NCBI GenBank assembly: GCA_964369665.1
Contig: CAYJFS010000001.1
Coordinates: 186,001-250,000 of the forward strand
DNA from: Bilophila sp964369665
Lineage (GTDB): Bacteria; Desulfobacterota; Desulfovibrionia; Desulfovibrionales; Desulfovibrionaceae
Direction of reading: 5' to 3'
DNA: 64,000 bases
Below, one piece after another: positions 17,863 to 25,719 of the stretch. Both the position numbers and the translations under genes were made by a program. The notes beneath the pieces were generated by a model that worked only from the letters and a program-made list of their open reading frames with translations, was not told the DNA's origin and did not search any database. The number at the start of each line of letters is the position of its first letter. Position 1 is the stretch's first letter.

Positions 17863-18855
17863 TCAATCATAATCTATAGAGCTAATTTTCATAAGTTTGT
17901 CCAGATTATGATTTGATTTTATATATCGAACTGTACCTGTTTTACTTCTAATTGCTATAGAATGTGTTGTAGCACCATGACCATAAAACTGGACACCTTG
18001 TAAAAAGGATCCCCCTGAAATGCCTGTTGCTGCAAAAAAAACATCTTCTGTATTTATAAGCTTATTTACATTAAAAGTCTCTGAAAGATTTATACCTGCA
18101 TCTTTTATAGCATTTTTCTCATTTTCAGATTGTGGATCAAGCCTTGCTAAGATTTCTCCACCAATACCTTTAATAGCACATGCAGATAAAACACCCTCTG
18201 GAGTTCCCCCAGTACCCATCATAATATCAACATCAGAGTGTGGATCAACAGCCATAAGTGCACCTGCAACATCACCATCTGTATGCAATTGTATACGAGC
18301 ACCTACAGCACGTATATCTTCTATTAGCTTTTTATGACGTGGTTTATCTAGGACAAATACTGTAAGATCATTAACATCTTTTCCTAGAGCAAAAGCAGTC
18401 TTTTCAAGATTAGTTTTTACTGGAGCATCTAGATCAATAACATTTTTTGCTTCTGAACCAACAACAAGTTTTTGCATATAATAGCTTGGACCAGGATCAT
18501 ACATACTACCTGCTTTTGCAGCACCAATAACAGCAATCGCATTTGGCCTTCCATAAGCAAGAAGATTTGTACCTTCAACAGGATCTACAGCTATATCTAA
18601 AGAATAGCCACACCCACTACCAACTTTTTCACCACTATATAACATTGGTGCAATATCTTTTTCACCTTCTCCAATAATAACAGTTCCAATTATAGGTATA
18701 CTTTTAAAAGAAAGACGCATAGCTGTGACTGCTGCATTATCTCCAGCATTTTTATTTCCTTTTCCAAGCCATCTTGCAGCAGAGATTGCTGCAGCTTCTG
18801 TTACCCGGATAAGATCAAAAGCAATATTCCTTTCAGGTGACTCTACAGATGACAT
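17863..18855 (-). CDS. glpX: Fructose-1,6-bisphosphatase, class II
   Basis: GlpX removes the 1-phosphate of fructose 1,6-bisphosphate, the irreversible step of gluconeogenesis. It has 330 residues. Class II signatures: RVTEAAAISAARWLGKGNKN, the metal-binding GEGEKD and DPVEGT, IGAAKAGSMYDPGPSYYMQK, and MMGTGGTPEGVLSACAIK. A GGAGA site lies before the ATG. It fits with the rpe-tkt pair in supplying sugar phosphates from non-sugar carbon. The sequence looks intact. Confidence 0.95.
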   Translation of the reverse strand: MSSVESPERNIAFDLIRVTEAAAISAARWLGKGNKNAGDNAAVTAMRLSFKSIPIIGTVIIGEGEKDIAPMLYSGEKVGSGCGYSLDIAVDPVEGTNLLAYGRPNAIAVIGAAKAGSMYDPGPSYYMQKLVVGSEAKNVIDLDAPVKTNLEKTAFALGKDVNDLTVFVLDKPRHKKLIEDIRAVGARIQLHTDGDVAGALMAVDPHSDVDIMMGTGGTPEGVLSACAIKGIGGEILARLDPQSENEKNAIKDAGINLSETFNVNKLINTEDVFFAATGISGGSFLQGVQFYGHGATTHSIAIRSKTGTVRYIKSNHNLDKLMKISSIDYD

Positions 18856-19127
18856 AAACCTTAATCTCCATTAATTTCATAACATATTCAATTATCAATA
18901 ATATATTATTAAATAAATACATAATAGAAAACTGCTATTCAAGAAAAAGTTTATACTAGAACTTAATTTAATACCAATATTACAAAAAATCTTTAAAAAA
19001 TTAGCATCAAAATCTAAAAAGATACATAATAAAGATAAATCACTATATTAAATTAATTCTATACTTTACATTAATTAACTAAAAAGCTACTAGTACTCCT
19101 TTATTAAACATGAGGAAAAAATATACA

Positions 19128-20786
19128 ATGAGTGCTGAACAGTACTTACAAAAAATTTTAAATACTGCTTTAGAAAAATCTGGTTATAGTTGGCATACAA
19201 AAGCTCTTATAGAACCACCACGTGAAGCAATCCATGGCGATTTAGCAACAAACATTGCCCTTGTTCTTGCAAAAGAAATTGGTATCCCTTCACACAACTT
19301 AGCTTCACAACTAGCTGCAATAATAAAAGAAAAAAACGATCCAAACATTGCCTCTATATCTGTTGCAGGTCCAGGATTTATAAATATTACTTTTTCTAAA
19401 ACTTTCTGGCAAAAAATAATCCTTGATGTTGAAAAACAAGGTGATAATTATGGATCTAACATGATTGGGCATAATCAAAAAGTCCATATAGAATATGTTT
19501 CTGCCAATCCAACAGGTCCTTTACATATTGGGCATGGAAGAGGAGCTGCTATAGGGGATTCTCTTGCACGTATCCTTAGATATTCAGGATATTCTGTAAC
19601 AACAGAATACTATATCAATGATGCTGGACGTCAAATGCACCTTCTTGGTCTTTCTATATGGCTTCGTGTACAAGAACTTTCAGGTATTAATGTTTTATGG
19701 CCAGAAGAATACTATAAAGGCCAATACATTATTGATATAGCTAAAGATTTTATACATCAAAAACCACAAATATCCTCATTAACTGAAGAGGAGGGTATTT
19801 ATCTTTGCTATACTTTTGGTATGAATATTATTCTCCATAACATTAAAAAAGATCTTGAACTTTTCCGGGTTGAACACCAAGTATGGTATTCAGAACAAAC
19901 ACTTATGGAAAACAATAGTGTAGAAAAAACCTTTACAGAACTTAAAAATAAAAATCTTATTTTTGAACAAAATGGTGCATTATGGTTCAAATCAACACAG
20001 TTTGGTGATGACAAAGATAGAGTATTACGTAAATCTGATGACTCATTAACATACTTTGCTTCAGATATTGCTTATCATCATGAAAAATATACTCGAGGTT
20101 TTGATATAATTATTGATGTTCTTGGCGCAGACCATCATGGCTACTTCCCACGTATTAGAGCAGCTATAGAAGCATTTAATCACAAAAAAGAATCTTTCAA
20201 AGTTGTATTTATACAACTAGTAAAATTATTAGAAAATGGTATTCAAATAGCAATGTCAACACGTACTGGACAATTTGAGACTCTACATGATCTTATTAAT
20301 GATGTAGGGGTGGATGCTGCTCGATTTATATTTCTTTCACGTAAAAGTGATAGTCAACTTGATTTTGATCTTGAGCTTGTAAAACAACGTACTATGGATA
20401 ACCCTGTATATTATGTCCAATATGCTTATGCTCGTGTTTGCTCTATTATTAAAAAAGCAAAAGAACTCAATTATACACTTCCTAACAATACACAAGCTTA
20501 TCAAATACAATCTTTAGATCTACCTGAAGAACTTCGTTTATTACGACTAATAGATCGATTCAAAAGAGTTATATGTGATGCAACACAACATCTTGCACCA
20601 CACTATATTTCACACTATCTTAAAGAAATTTCATGTGAAGTACATAGCTATTACGCCAACCATCCTATACTACAAACAAATGATACAACTCTAATCACAG
20701 CTCGACTTATATTATTACGTACAATACAATATGTTATCAAAAATGCTCTTGAACTACTTGGTATTAGTGCACCAGAAAGTATGTAA
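19128..20786 (+). CDS. argS: Arginyl-tRNA synthetase
   Basis: This class I synthetase charges tRNA-Arg. It has 552 residues from ATG 19128, which has GAGGA 11 bases upstream; the ATG at 19110 lacks a site and adds only six residues. The additional N-terminal (Add-1) domain is followed by EYVSANPTGPLHIGHGRGAA, with the HIGH motif, ADHHGYFPRI, and AMSTRTGQFETL in the place of the KMSKS loop, which is typically degenerate in ArgRS. The C-terminal anticodon domain contains the NPVYYVQYAYARVCSI segment and ends ALELLGISAPESM. It heads an operon continuing into the SPOR gene 3 bases later. Confidence 0.95.
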   Translation: MSAEQYLQKILNTALEKSGYSWHTKALIEPPREAIHGDLATNIALVLAKEIGIPSHNLASQLAAIIKEKNDPNIASISVAGPGFINITFSKTFWQKIILDVEKQGDNYGSNMIGHNQKVHIEYVSANPTGPLHIGHGRGAAIGDSLARILRYSGYSVTTEYYINDAGRQMHLLGLSIWLRVQELSGINVLWPEEYYKGQYIIDIAKDFIHQKPQISSLTEEEGIYLCYTFGMNIILHNIKKDLELFRVEHQVWYSEQTLMENNSVEKTFTELKNKNLIFEQNGALWFKSTQFGDDKDRVLRKSDDSLTYFASDIAYHHEKYTRGFDIIIDVLGADHHGYFPRIRAAIEAFNHKKESFKVVFIQLVKLLENGIQIAMSTRTGQFETLHDLINDVGVDAARFIFLSRKSDSQLDFDLELVKQRTMDNPVYYVQYAYARVCSIIKKAKELNYTLPNNTQAYQIQSLDLPEELRLLRLIDRFKRVICDATQHLAPHYISHYLKEISCEVHSYYANHPILQTNDTTLITARLILLRTIQYVIKNALELLGISAPESM

Positions 20787-20788
20787 AT

Positions 20789-21538
20789 ATGCCATATTCT
20801 TCAATAAGAAAAAAAACAATTCTACCCAAAAAAACTCAAACAAAAAACAAAAAAAAACGTTTTTCTTTTTCTGTTAGCTTTCCAGGTTTATGTATAAGTG
20901 TTATTATTGCTGTTCTAACCTTATCTTGGAGTTTTATATTTGGGGTCATTATTGGTAGAGGTTATAATCCTGAGCAAAAACTATCAACCCTTACACAGCT
21001 ATTACCTGAATCAACGATCACTCAAAACGACCCAAAAATACAACAAGTATTAAAGCCTGAAGATTTAAATTTTATGACTGCTTTAAAACAGGACTATAAA
21101 CCAACTTTAGATAAACATAATCAACAAGACAATAAAATAGCAAGTACATCTATATCTCTTGAAAATCAGCCAGAAAAAAATAAAGATATAGAACAAACAA
21201 ATAAAGAAAAAAGTGAAAAAATACAAACTCTTATAGCACAAGATAAAAAAGAAAAAACAACCATACAAAAAAATACTATGATTTATGACTTTATATTCCA
21301 AGTAGCATCTTTTAAAAAAGAAGAGCAAGCAAACTCACTTCGTGAAAAACTTGAAGAAAAAGGTATTAGGACACAGTTAACTGTAAAAAATATAAAAAAT
21401 ATACCATGTTGGTATCATGTTCGTGTGCTCTTACGTGGTCTTGAAACTGATGCAGATAGTATAAAAGCTATCTTTACTCACTTAAAACTTTCTGATGCTC
21501 GGTGTATATCAAAAGAGCCTACAGGAAAACACAGGTAA
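20789..21538 (+). CDS. SPOR-domain membrane-anchored protein
   Basis: This is a 249-residue protein with a basic cytoplasmic tail (KKTQTKNKKKR), one membrane segment around 31-55, a low-complexity charged linker (about 60-165, rich in K, Q, E) and a C-terminal SPOR domain (about 167-245: YDFIFQVASFKKEEQANSLR, then WYHVRVLLRG). SPOR domains bind denuded peptidoglycan glycan strands at the division septum, so a role at the cell wall is likely. The start is 3 bases after argS, so it is probably translated from the same message, and mlaE follows 12 bases on. No enzyme domain is present. Confidence 0.85.
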   Translation: MPYSSIRKKTILPKKTQTKNKKKRFSFSVSFPGLCISVIIAVLTLSWSFIFGVIIGRGYNPEQKLSTLTQLLPESTITQNDPKIQQVLKPEDLNFMTALKQDYKPTLDKHNQQDNKIASTSISLENQPEKNKDIEQTNKEKSEKIQTLIAQDKKEKTTIQKNTMIYDFIFQVASFKKEEQANSLREKLEEKGIRTQLTVKNIKNIPCWYHVRVLLRGLETDADSIKAIFTHLKLSDARCISKEPTGKHR

Positions 21539-21550
21539 TCTGGAGTATAT

Positions 21551-22351
21551 ATGCTTAAAGCACCATTACTGATATTTACTATCCCAGGACAAATAACAAT
21601 CAACTTTATTCTTAAACTTGGTAGTATATTCTTATTTCTAATAGATGGATTGCATTATATATTTATTACACCTAAATTTTTTCAAAAAATATTTCAGCAA
21701 ACATACACTATTGGAAGTAAATCTTTACTTATCATTGTACTTATAAGCCTCTTTACTGGTATGGTTCTTGGGCTCCAAGGATACTATTTACTTATAAAAT
21801 TTGGCTCTGTTGGCTTCTTGGGCTCAGCTGTTTCATTAACCTTAATTCGTGAGTTAGGTCCTGTGCTCACAGCCATTATGGTTATTGGTAGGGCAGGTTC
21901 AGCAATGGCAGCTGAAATAGGTGTTATGCGTATAACGGATCAAATTGATGCTCTTGATGTTATGGATATCCCAAGTATTGGATACCTTGTTTCACCTAGG
22001 ATTGTTGCTTCCATACTATCTTTTCCTCTTCTTACAGCCATTTTTGATGTAGTAGGTATTTTAGGAGGCTATCTTACAGGTGTATGTCTTCTTGATGTTA
22101 ACGAAGGTGCTTACTTCTCAAGTATCGAGTCAAGTGTAGTGCTTTCTGACATAAATGAAGGCATCATTAAAGCTCTTGTTTTTTCCATTCTAGTATCATT
22201 AATATGTTGTTATCAAGGATACAATGTACACTTACGTAATGATGGAAAAGGTCCAGAGGCTGTTGCTAATGCAACAACATCAGCAGTAGTCATTTCGTGT
22301 GTTTTGATACTTATTGCTGACTATGTAATCACATCTGCAATGTTACGTTGA
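21551..22351 (+). CDS. mlaE: Phospholipid transport ABC permease MlaE
   Basis: This is the inner-membrane permease of the MCE-type system that moves phospholipids between the inner and outer membranes. It has 266 residues and about five to six hydrophobic segments. Family signatures: SLFTGMVLGLQGYYLL, LIRELGPVLTAIMVIGRAGSAMAAEIG, MRITDQIDALDVM, and a C-terminal NDGKGPEAVANATTSAVV. TGGAG precedes the ATG. It is first in an E-F-D-C-A gene run; a MlaB (STAS) gene is not present between these genes. Confidence 0.93.
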   Translation: MLKAPLLIFTIPGQITINFILKLGSIFLFLIDGLHYIFITPKFFQKIFQQTYTIGSKSLLIIVLISLFTGMVLGLQGYYLLIKFGSVGFLGSAVSLTLIRELGPVLTAIMVIGRAGSAMAAEIGVMRITDQIDALDVMDIPSIGYLVSPRIVASILSFPLLTAIFDVVGILGGYLTGVCLLDVNEGAYFSSIESSVVLSDINEGIIKALVFSILVSLICCYQGYNVHLRNDGKGPEAVANATTSAVVISCVLILIADYVITSAMLR

Positions 22352-22363
22352 GGTATGCATCAT

Positions 22364-23197
22364 ATGCAAAATACATCTTTAGCTTGGGATATCAAACTAG
22401 AAAATGCTTCCTTAGGATATAACAATAAAATAATATTACACAATATTACTACTGTAATACCTAATGGAAAAATTACTTGTGTTTTAGGTGAATCAGGTAG
22501 TGGTAAGTCTACTTTACTTCGTCATATTATAGGTCTTTCTAAACCTATATCTGGAAAAATTCTTTATGGTGGGCAAAACTTATTTTCATTGCCAACAAAG
22601 CAATTTAGACGTATAAGAAGACGTTTTGGTGTTTTATTTCAAGATGGTGCTCTGTTAGGATCATTAACACTTGGAGAAAATGTAGGTTTACCTCTTTATG
22701 AAAACACAAAACTGAATCATAAAATAATACAAAAAACTGTAGAGCAAACACTACAGCTTGTAGGTCTTAAAACTTTTATGAACTTTTATCCGGCTGAACT
22801 ATCAGGAGGTATGAAAAAACGTGGTGGCATTGCAAGAGCAATTATTACAGAGCCACCCATACTCTTTTGTGATGAACCTACATCTGGACTTGATCCTATT
22901 AATGCAGCACAGATGGATCAACTTCTTTTAAATATGAAAAAACAATATCCCAGCATGACCTTAGTTATTGTTAGCCATGATTTAGCAAGTGTAGCAACTA
23001 TTGCAGATCATGTATTATTTATTAAAGATGGTGGAATAATTTTTTCTGGATCATATCCAGAATTGAAAGCTTCTACCAATACATACTTAAATGATTTTAT
23101 AAACCGTAAGCCTAAAGAAGAGCATAGTAATTATGGTATCAAGTTACAAATAAATCCATCGGTGCGTAATGCTCTAGACACTTGGCTTAAAGGGTAA
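22364..23197 (+). CDS. mlaF: Phospholipid transport ATP-binding protein MlaF
   Basis: This is the ATPase of the Mla complex. From ATG 22364 it has 277 residues; GAGG at the mlaE stop codon is well placed for this start and too close to the ATG at 22355. Motifs: Walker A LGESGSGKSTLLRH, Q-loop GVLFQDGALLGSLT, signature ELSGGMKKRGGIARAI, Walker B ILFCDEPTSGLDP and the switch histidine in VIVSHDLASV. It follows mlaE by 12 bases, and mlaD comes next. Confidence 0.93.
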   Translation: MQNTSLAWDIKLENASLGYNNKIILHNITTVIPNGKITCVLGESGSGKSTLLRHIIGLSKPISGKILYGGQNLFSLPTKQFRRIRRRFGVLFQDGALLGSLTLGENVGLPLYENTKLNHKIIQKTVEQTLQLVGLKTFMNFYPAELSGGMKKRGGIARAIITEPPILFCDEPTSGLDPINAAQMDQLLLNMKKQYPSMTLVIVSHDLASVATIADHVLFIKDGGIIFSGSYPELKASTNTYLNDFINRKPKEEHSNYGIKLQINPSVRNALDTWLKG

Positions 23198-23209
23198 AAG
23201 GATATAGAT

Positions 23210-23650
23210 ATGGCACTATCAAAAGAAGCTGCAGTTGGTTTTTTTGTTATGATAGGTTTTATATGTTTAGCATATCTAACAATTAAACTTGGAAAAATGG
23301 AACTTTTTAACTCTAATGGCTATACTGTCTTTGCTATATTTAGCTCTGTTTCTGGTTTAAAAACAGGTGCTGAGATAGATATTGCTGGCGTGAAAGTTGG
23401 ACGTGTAAAATCTATACGTCTTGATAAAAAACTCCCACAAGCTATTGTGGAGTTACAACTTAATAACGATATACAGCTTACTGACGATTCTATAGCCTCT
23501 GTTAAAACTAGTGGCTTAATTGGTGATAAGTACATCAGCATTGATCCAGGAGGTGGAAAACCTTTAGCCAGTGGTGGTGAGATAACAGATACGGAGTCGG
23601 CTATAGACATAGAATCTCTTATTAGTAAATACATATTTGGGAAGGTTTAA
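23210..23650 (+). CDS. mlaD: MCE-domain phospholipid transport protein MlaD
   Basis: MlaD is the periplasmic lipid-binding ring anchored in the inner membrane. It has 146 residues, a little shorter than E. coli (183). One N-terminal membrane segment (about 8-26) is followed by the MCE domain: YTVFAIFSSVSGLKTGAEID, IAGVKVGRVKSIRL, TSGLIGDKYISIDPGGG and ITDTESAIDIESLISKYIFG. An AAAGGAT site precedes the start. The short C-terminal tail may reflect loss of the helical extension found in E. coli. Confidence 0.92.
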   Translation: MALSKEAAVGFFVMIGFICLAYLTIKLGKMELFNSNGYTVFAIFSSVSGLKTGAEIDIAGVKVGRVKSIRLDKKLPQAIVELQLNNDIQLTDDSIASVKTSGLIGDKYISIDPGGGKPLASGGEITDTESAIDIESLISKYIFGKV

Positions 23651-23654
23651 ATTT

Positions 23655-24308
23655 ATGTTAAGGCAAAAAAATATTATATATATTTTTATTACTAGCTGTA
23701 TTATAACTATTCTTTTTTTTAAAACACAAGCAATGGCGAATTCACCTTCACCAACACAATCCATTAAAATTTCTGTTGATGATGTTATTATGCTATTAAA
23801 AACTCCAGAGTATAAAAATACAGCAACACGCCTTAGTATAAGAAACAAAATTGAGGCTGAAGTTCGAAAAATATTTGATTTTAACGAATTCTCACCACGA
23901 ACACTAGGAAAAAACTGGCCATCGTTTACAGATGAACAAAAGAAACAATTCAATGATGCCTTTTCTAATTTACTTCTTGCTACTTACCTAGATAAAGTAG
24001 ATGGATACCATGGAGAAAAAATAAGCTATAATGGTGAAAATATTTCTAATAATGGCGATCGTGCAGAAGTAAAAACAATGTTAAACTTAACTGATGGTAG
24101 AACTATACCCATTATATATAGAATGATGTCAAAAAATAACTCTTGGTTTGTATATGATGTTATTATTGAAAATATCAGTTTGATTAAAAATTACCGTTCC
24201 CAATTCCAAGACCTTCTTATAAAAGGAAGCCCAGAAGCACTTATTAAACGAGTTCAGGAAAGAGCTGTAGAACTAAGAAATTCTTCTTTGAATAACACTT
24301 CTCAATAA
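23655..24308 (+). CDS. mlaC: Periplasmic phospholipid-binding protein MlaC
   Basis: MlaC ferries phospholipids across the periplasm between MlaA and MlaFED. From ATG 23655 it has 217 residues; GGGAAGG at 23639-23645 sits 9 bases before it and overlaps the mlaD stop, which argues against the upstream ATG at 23637. A signal peptide is clear (basic start, hydrophobic IIYIFITSCIITILFF, cleavage likely near QAMA). The body shows the Ttg2/MlaC pattern: FDFNEFSPRTLGKNWPSFTD, EQKKQFNDAFSNLLLATYLD, and DVIIENISLIKNYRSQFQDL. Confidence 0.9.
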   Translation: MLRQKNIIYIFITSCIITILFFKTQAMANSPSPTQSIKISVDDVIMLLKTPEYKNTATRLSIRNKIEAEVRKIFDFNEFSPRTLGKNWPSFTDEQKKQFNDAFSNLLLATYLDKVDGYHGEKISYNGENISNNGDRAEVKTMLNLTDGRTIPIIYRMMSKNNSWFVYDVIIENISLIKNYRSQFQDLLIKGSPEALIKRVQERAVELRNSSLNNTSQ

Positions 24309-24311
24309 ATT

Positions 24312-25226
24312 ATGATTGGTAAAATGAAGACAAAACAGCTTAAAGCCATATCTGTGCTATTATCCATAATAGCTTTATATATAACAATCATTGGCTGTAA
24401 GTCACAAAACAAACATAACCATCCTATACAAGTTCAAACAGCTACACAGGCTACTACTATAAAAAATAAAAACATAGAAGCATATAATGATAATAATCAT
24501 ACTTTTGATCACTATGATGATTATGATGAAGAATGTGATATCCCTATCAGTGATCCATTAGAAAAATGGAATCGCATTTGGTTTCACTTTAACGATTTTC
24601 TATATATGCGCATAGCTAAACCTGTTTATACTGGCTATAAAGCAATAACTCCTAAAGCCTTAAGGATAGGAGTAAACAACTTTTTTAATAACATTCAAAC
24701 ACCTATTAGAGTCATTAATAGTCTTTTACAAGGAAAAGCTGGACAAGCATGGGTTGAATTTGGAAGATTTATCATAAATTCCACTGTAGGCCTTGGTGGC
24801 TTTATAAATGTCGCCAAAAAAGATAAACCACGTATCCCTGTAGATATACAAACAGCTGACTTTGGTCACACACTTTCCATTTGGGGATTTGGAGAAGGTT
24901 TTTTCATCATCTGGCCAGTTCTTGGACCAAGTACTGTTCGAGATACATTTGGAATGGCTGGAGACATAGCTATGGGCCCATTTTTCTGGTTAGTAGAGCC
25001 TATTGGTATTGTTCCAACTCTAGATAGTGCATCAAGCAGTATTGCCTTTATATCTAAAGAATATGGAATTACAGGAGACCTATATCTTAATTTTAACGAT
25101 TTAGATAGTGTCCTTATACCTTATGAGAGTATTACAAAAAGTGCTATTGAACCTTATATTGCTCTTCGAGATGCTTATGTTAAATTCAGAAGAGATAAAA
25201 AGAAAATATGTAAAATTCAACCATAA
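24312..25226 (+). CDS. mlaA: Outer-membrane lipoprotein MlaA (VacJ family)
   Basis: MlaA extracts misplaced phospholipids from the outer leaflet of the outer membrane. The 304 residues (E. coli 251) include a lipoprotein signal with lipobox ITIIGC, a His/Asp-rich variable stretch (about 38-75) and the VacJ domain from DPLEKWNRIWFHFNDFLY through KPVYTGYKAITP, FFNNIQTPIRVINSLLQGK, RFIINSTVGLGGF and the late segment DTFGMAGD. A second ATG at 24324 is an alternative start. It follows mlaC by 3 bases and closes the operon, converging on the minus-strand lipoprotein gene. Confidence 0.92.
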   Translation: MIGKMKTKQLKAISVLLSIIALYITIIGCKSQNKHNHPIQVQTATQATTIKNKNIEAYNDNNHTFDHYDDYDEECDIPISDPLEKWNRIWFHFNDFLYMRIAKPVYTGYKAITPKALRIGVNNFFNNIQTPIRVINSLLQGKAGQAWVEFGRFIINSTVGLGGFINVAKKDKPRIPVDIQTADFGHTLSIWGFGEGFFIIWPVLGPSTVRDTFGMAGDIAMGPFFWLVEPIGIVPTLDSASSSIAFISKEYGITGDLYLNFNDLDSVLIPYESITKSAIEPYIALRDAYVKFRRDKKKICKIQP

Positions 25227-25260
25227 AAAATTAATCTATAAATATTAAATAATAAGGTAA

Positions 25261-25719
25261 TTATAACTGCTGTACTGGAGTAAGCACATAAGGAAATGAT
25301 GTAAAAATATTACTAATAACAAGACGCCATCTATACCTTTTAGCTTTTTCTTTTGGACAATATACAAAAAAATACTCAGCACTATCCTTATTAGGTGAAT
25401 AAAGAGTTCTTTCTGGAATAATTTTGCTTACTTCTCTTGGAATAAATGGACAATCTTCACAAATATTTTCTATATTTAACTCATTATCCAGATCATTTTC
25501 TACATATTTCATAGGCTGAAGTTCAATAGAAAAAGAACGTATATTTTTTACTGCACCAACTATTGTAGCTGAAATATAAATACATTGACTTTCTGTTGTA
25601 TGAGCTACAACGTCCTTCCAATAGAATATACTTTTTTGATCTTGTGGTATTGGTTTACTTTCTTTCCCACAAGCAAACAAACTACATAATAATATTATAC
25701 ATAAATAATATTTATGCAT
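25261..25719 (-). CDS. Small lipoprotein of unknown function
   Basis: I do not recognise this 152-residue protein. It has a lipoprotein signal: MHKYYLCIILLCSLFAC with a lipobox LFAC, then a short polar linker. The body has a pair of cysteines in ENICEDCPF and ends with FTSFPYVLTPVQQL. The start may instead be the GTG six bases upstream (25725), which is better spaced from GGGG. Its start overlaps the mutS stop by 8 bases, so it is probably read from the mutS message. It may be a conserved Desulfovibrio-type lipoprotein, but nothing in the sequence shows a function. Confidence 0.6.
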   Translation of the reverse strand: MHKYYLCIILLCSLFACGKESKPIPQDQKSIFYWKDVVAHTTESQCIYISATIVGAVKNIRSFSIELQPMKYVENDLDNELNIENICEDCPFIPREVSKIIPERTLYSPNKDSAEYFFVYCPKEKAKRYRWRLVISNIFTSFPYVLTPVQQL

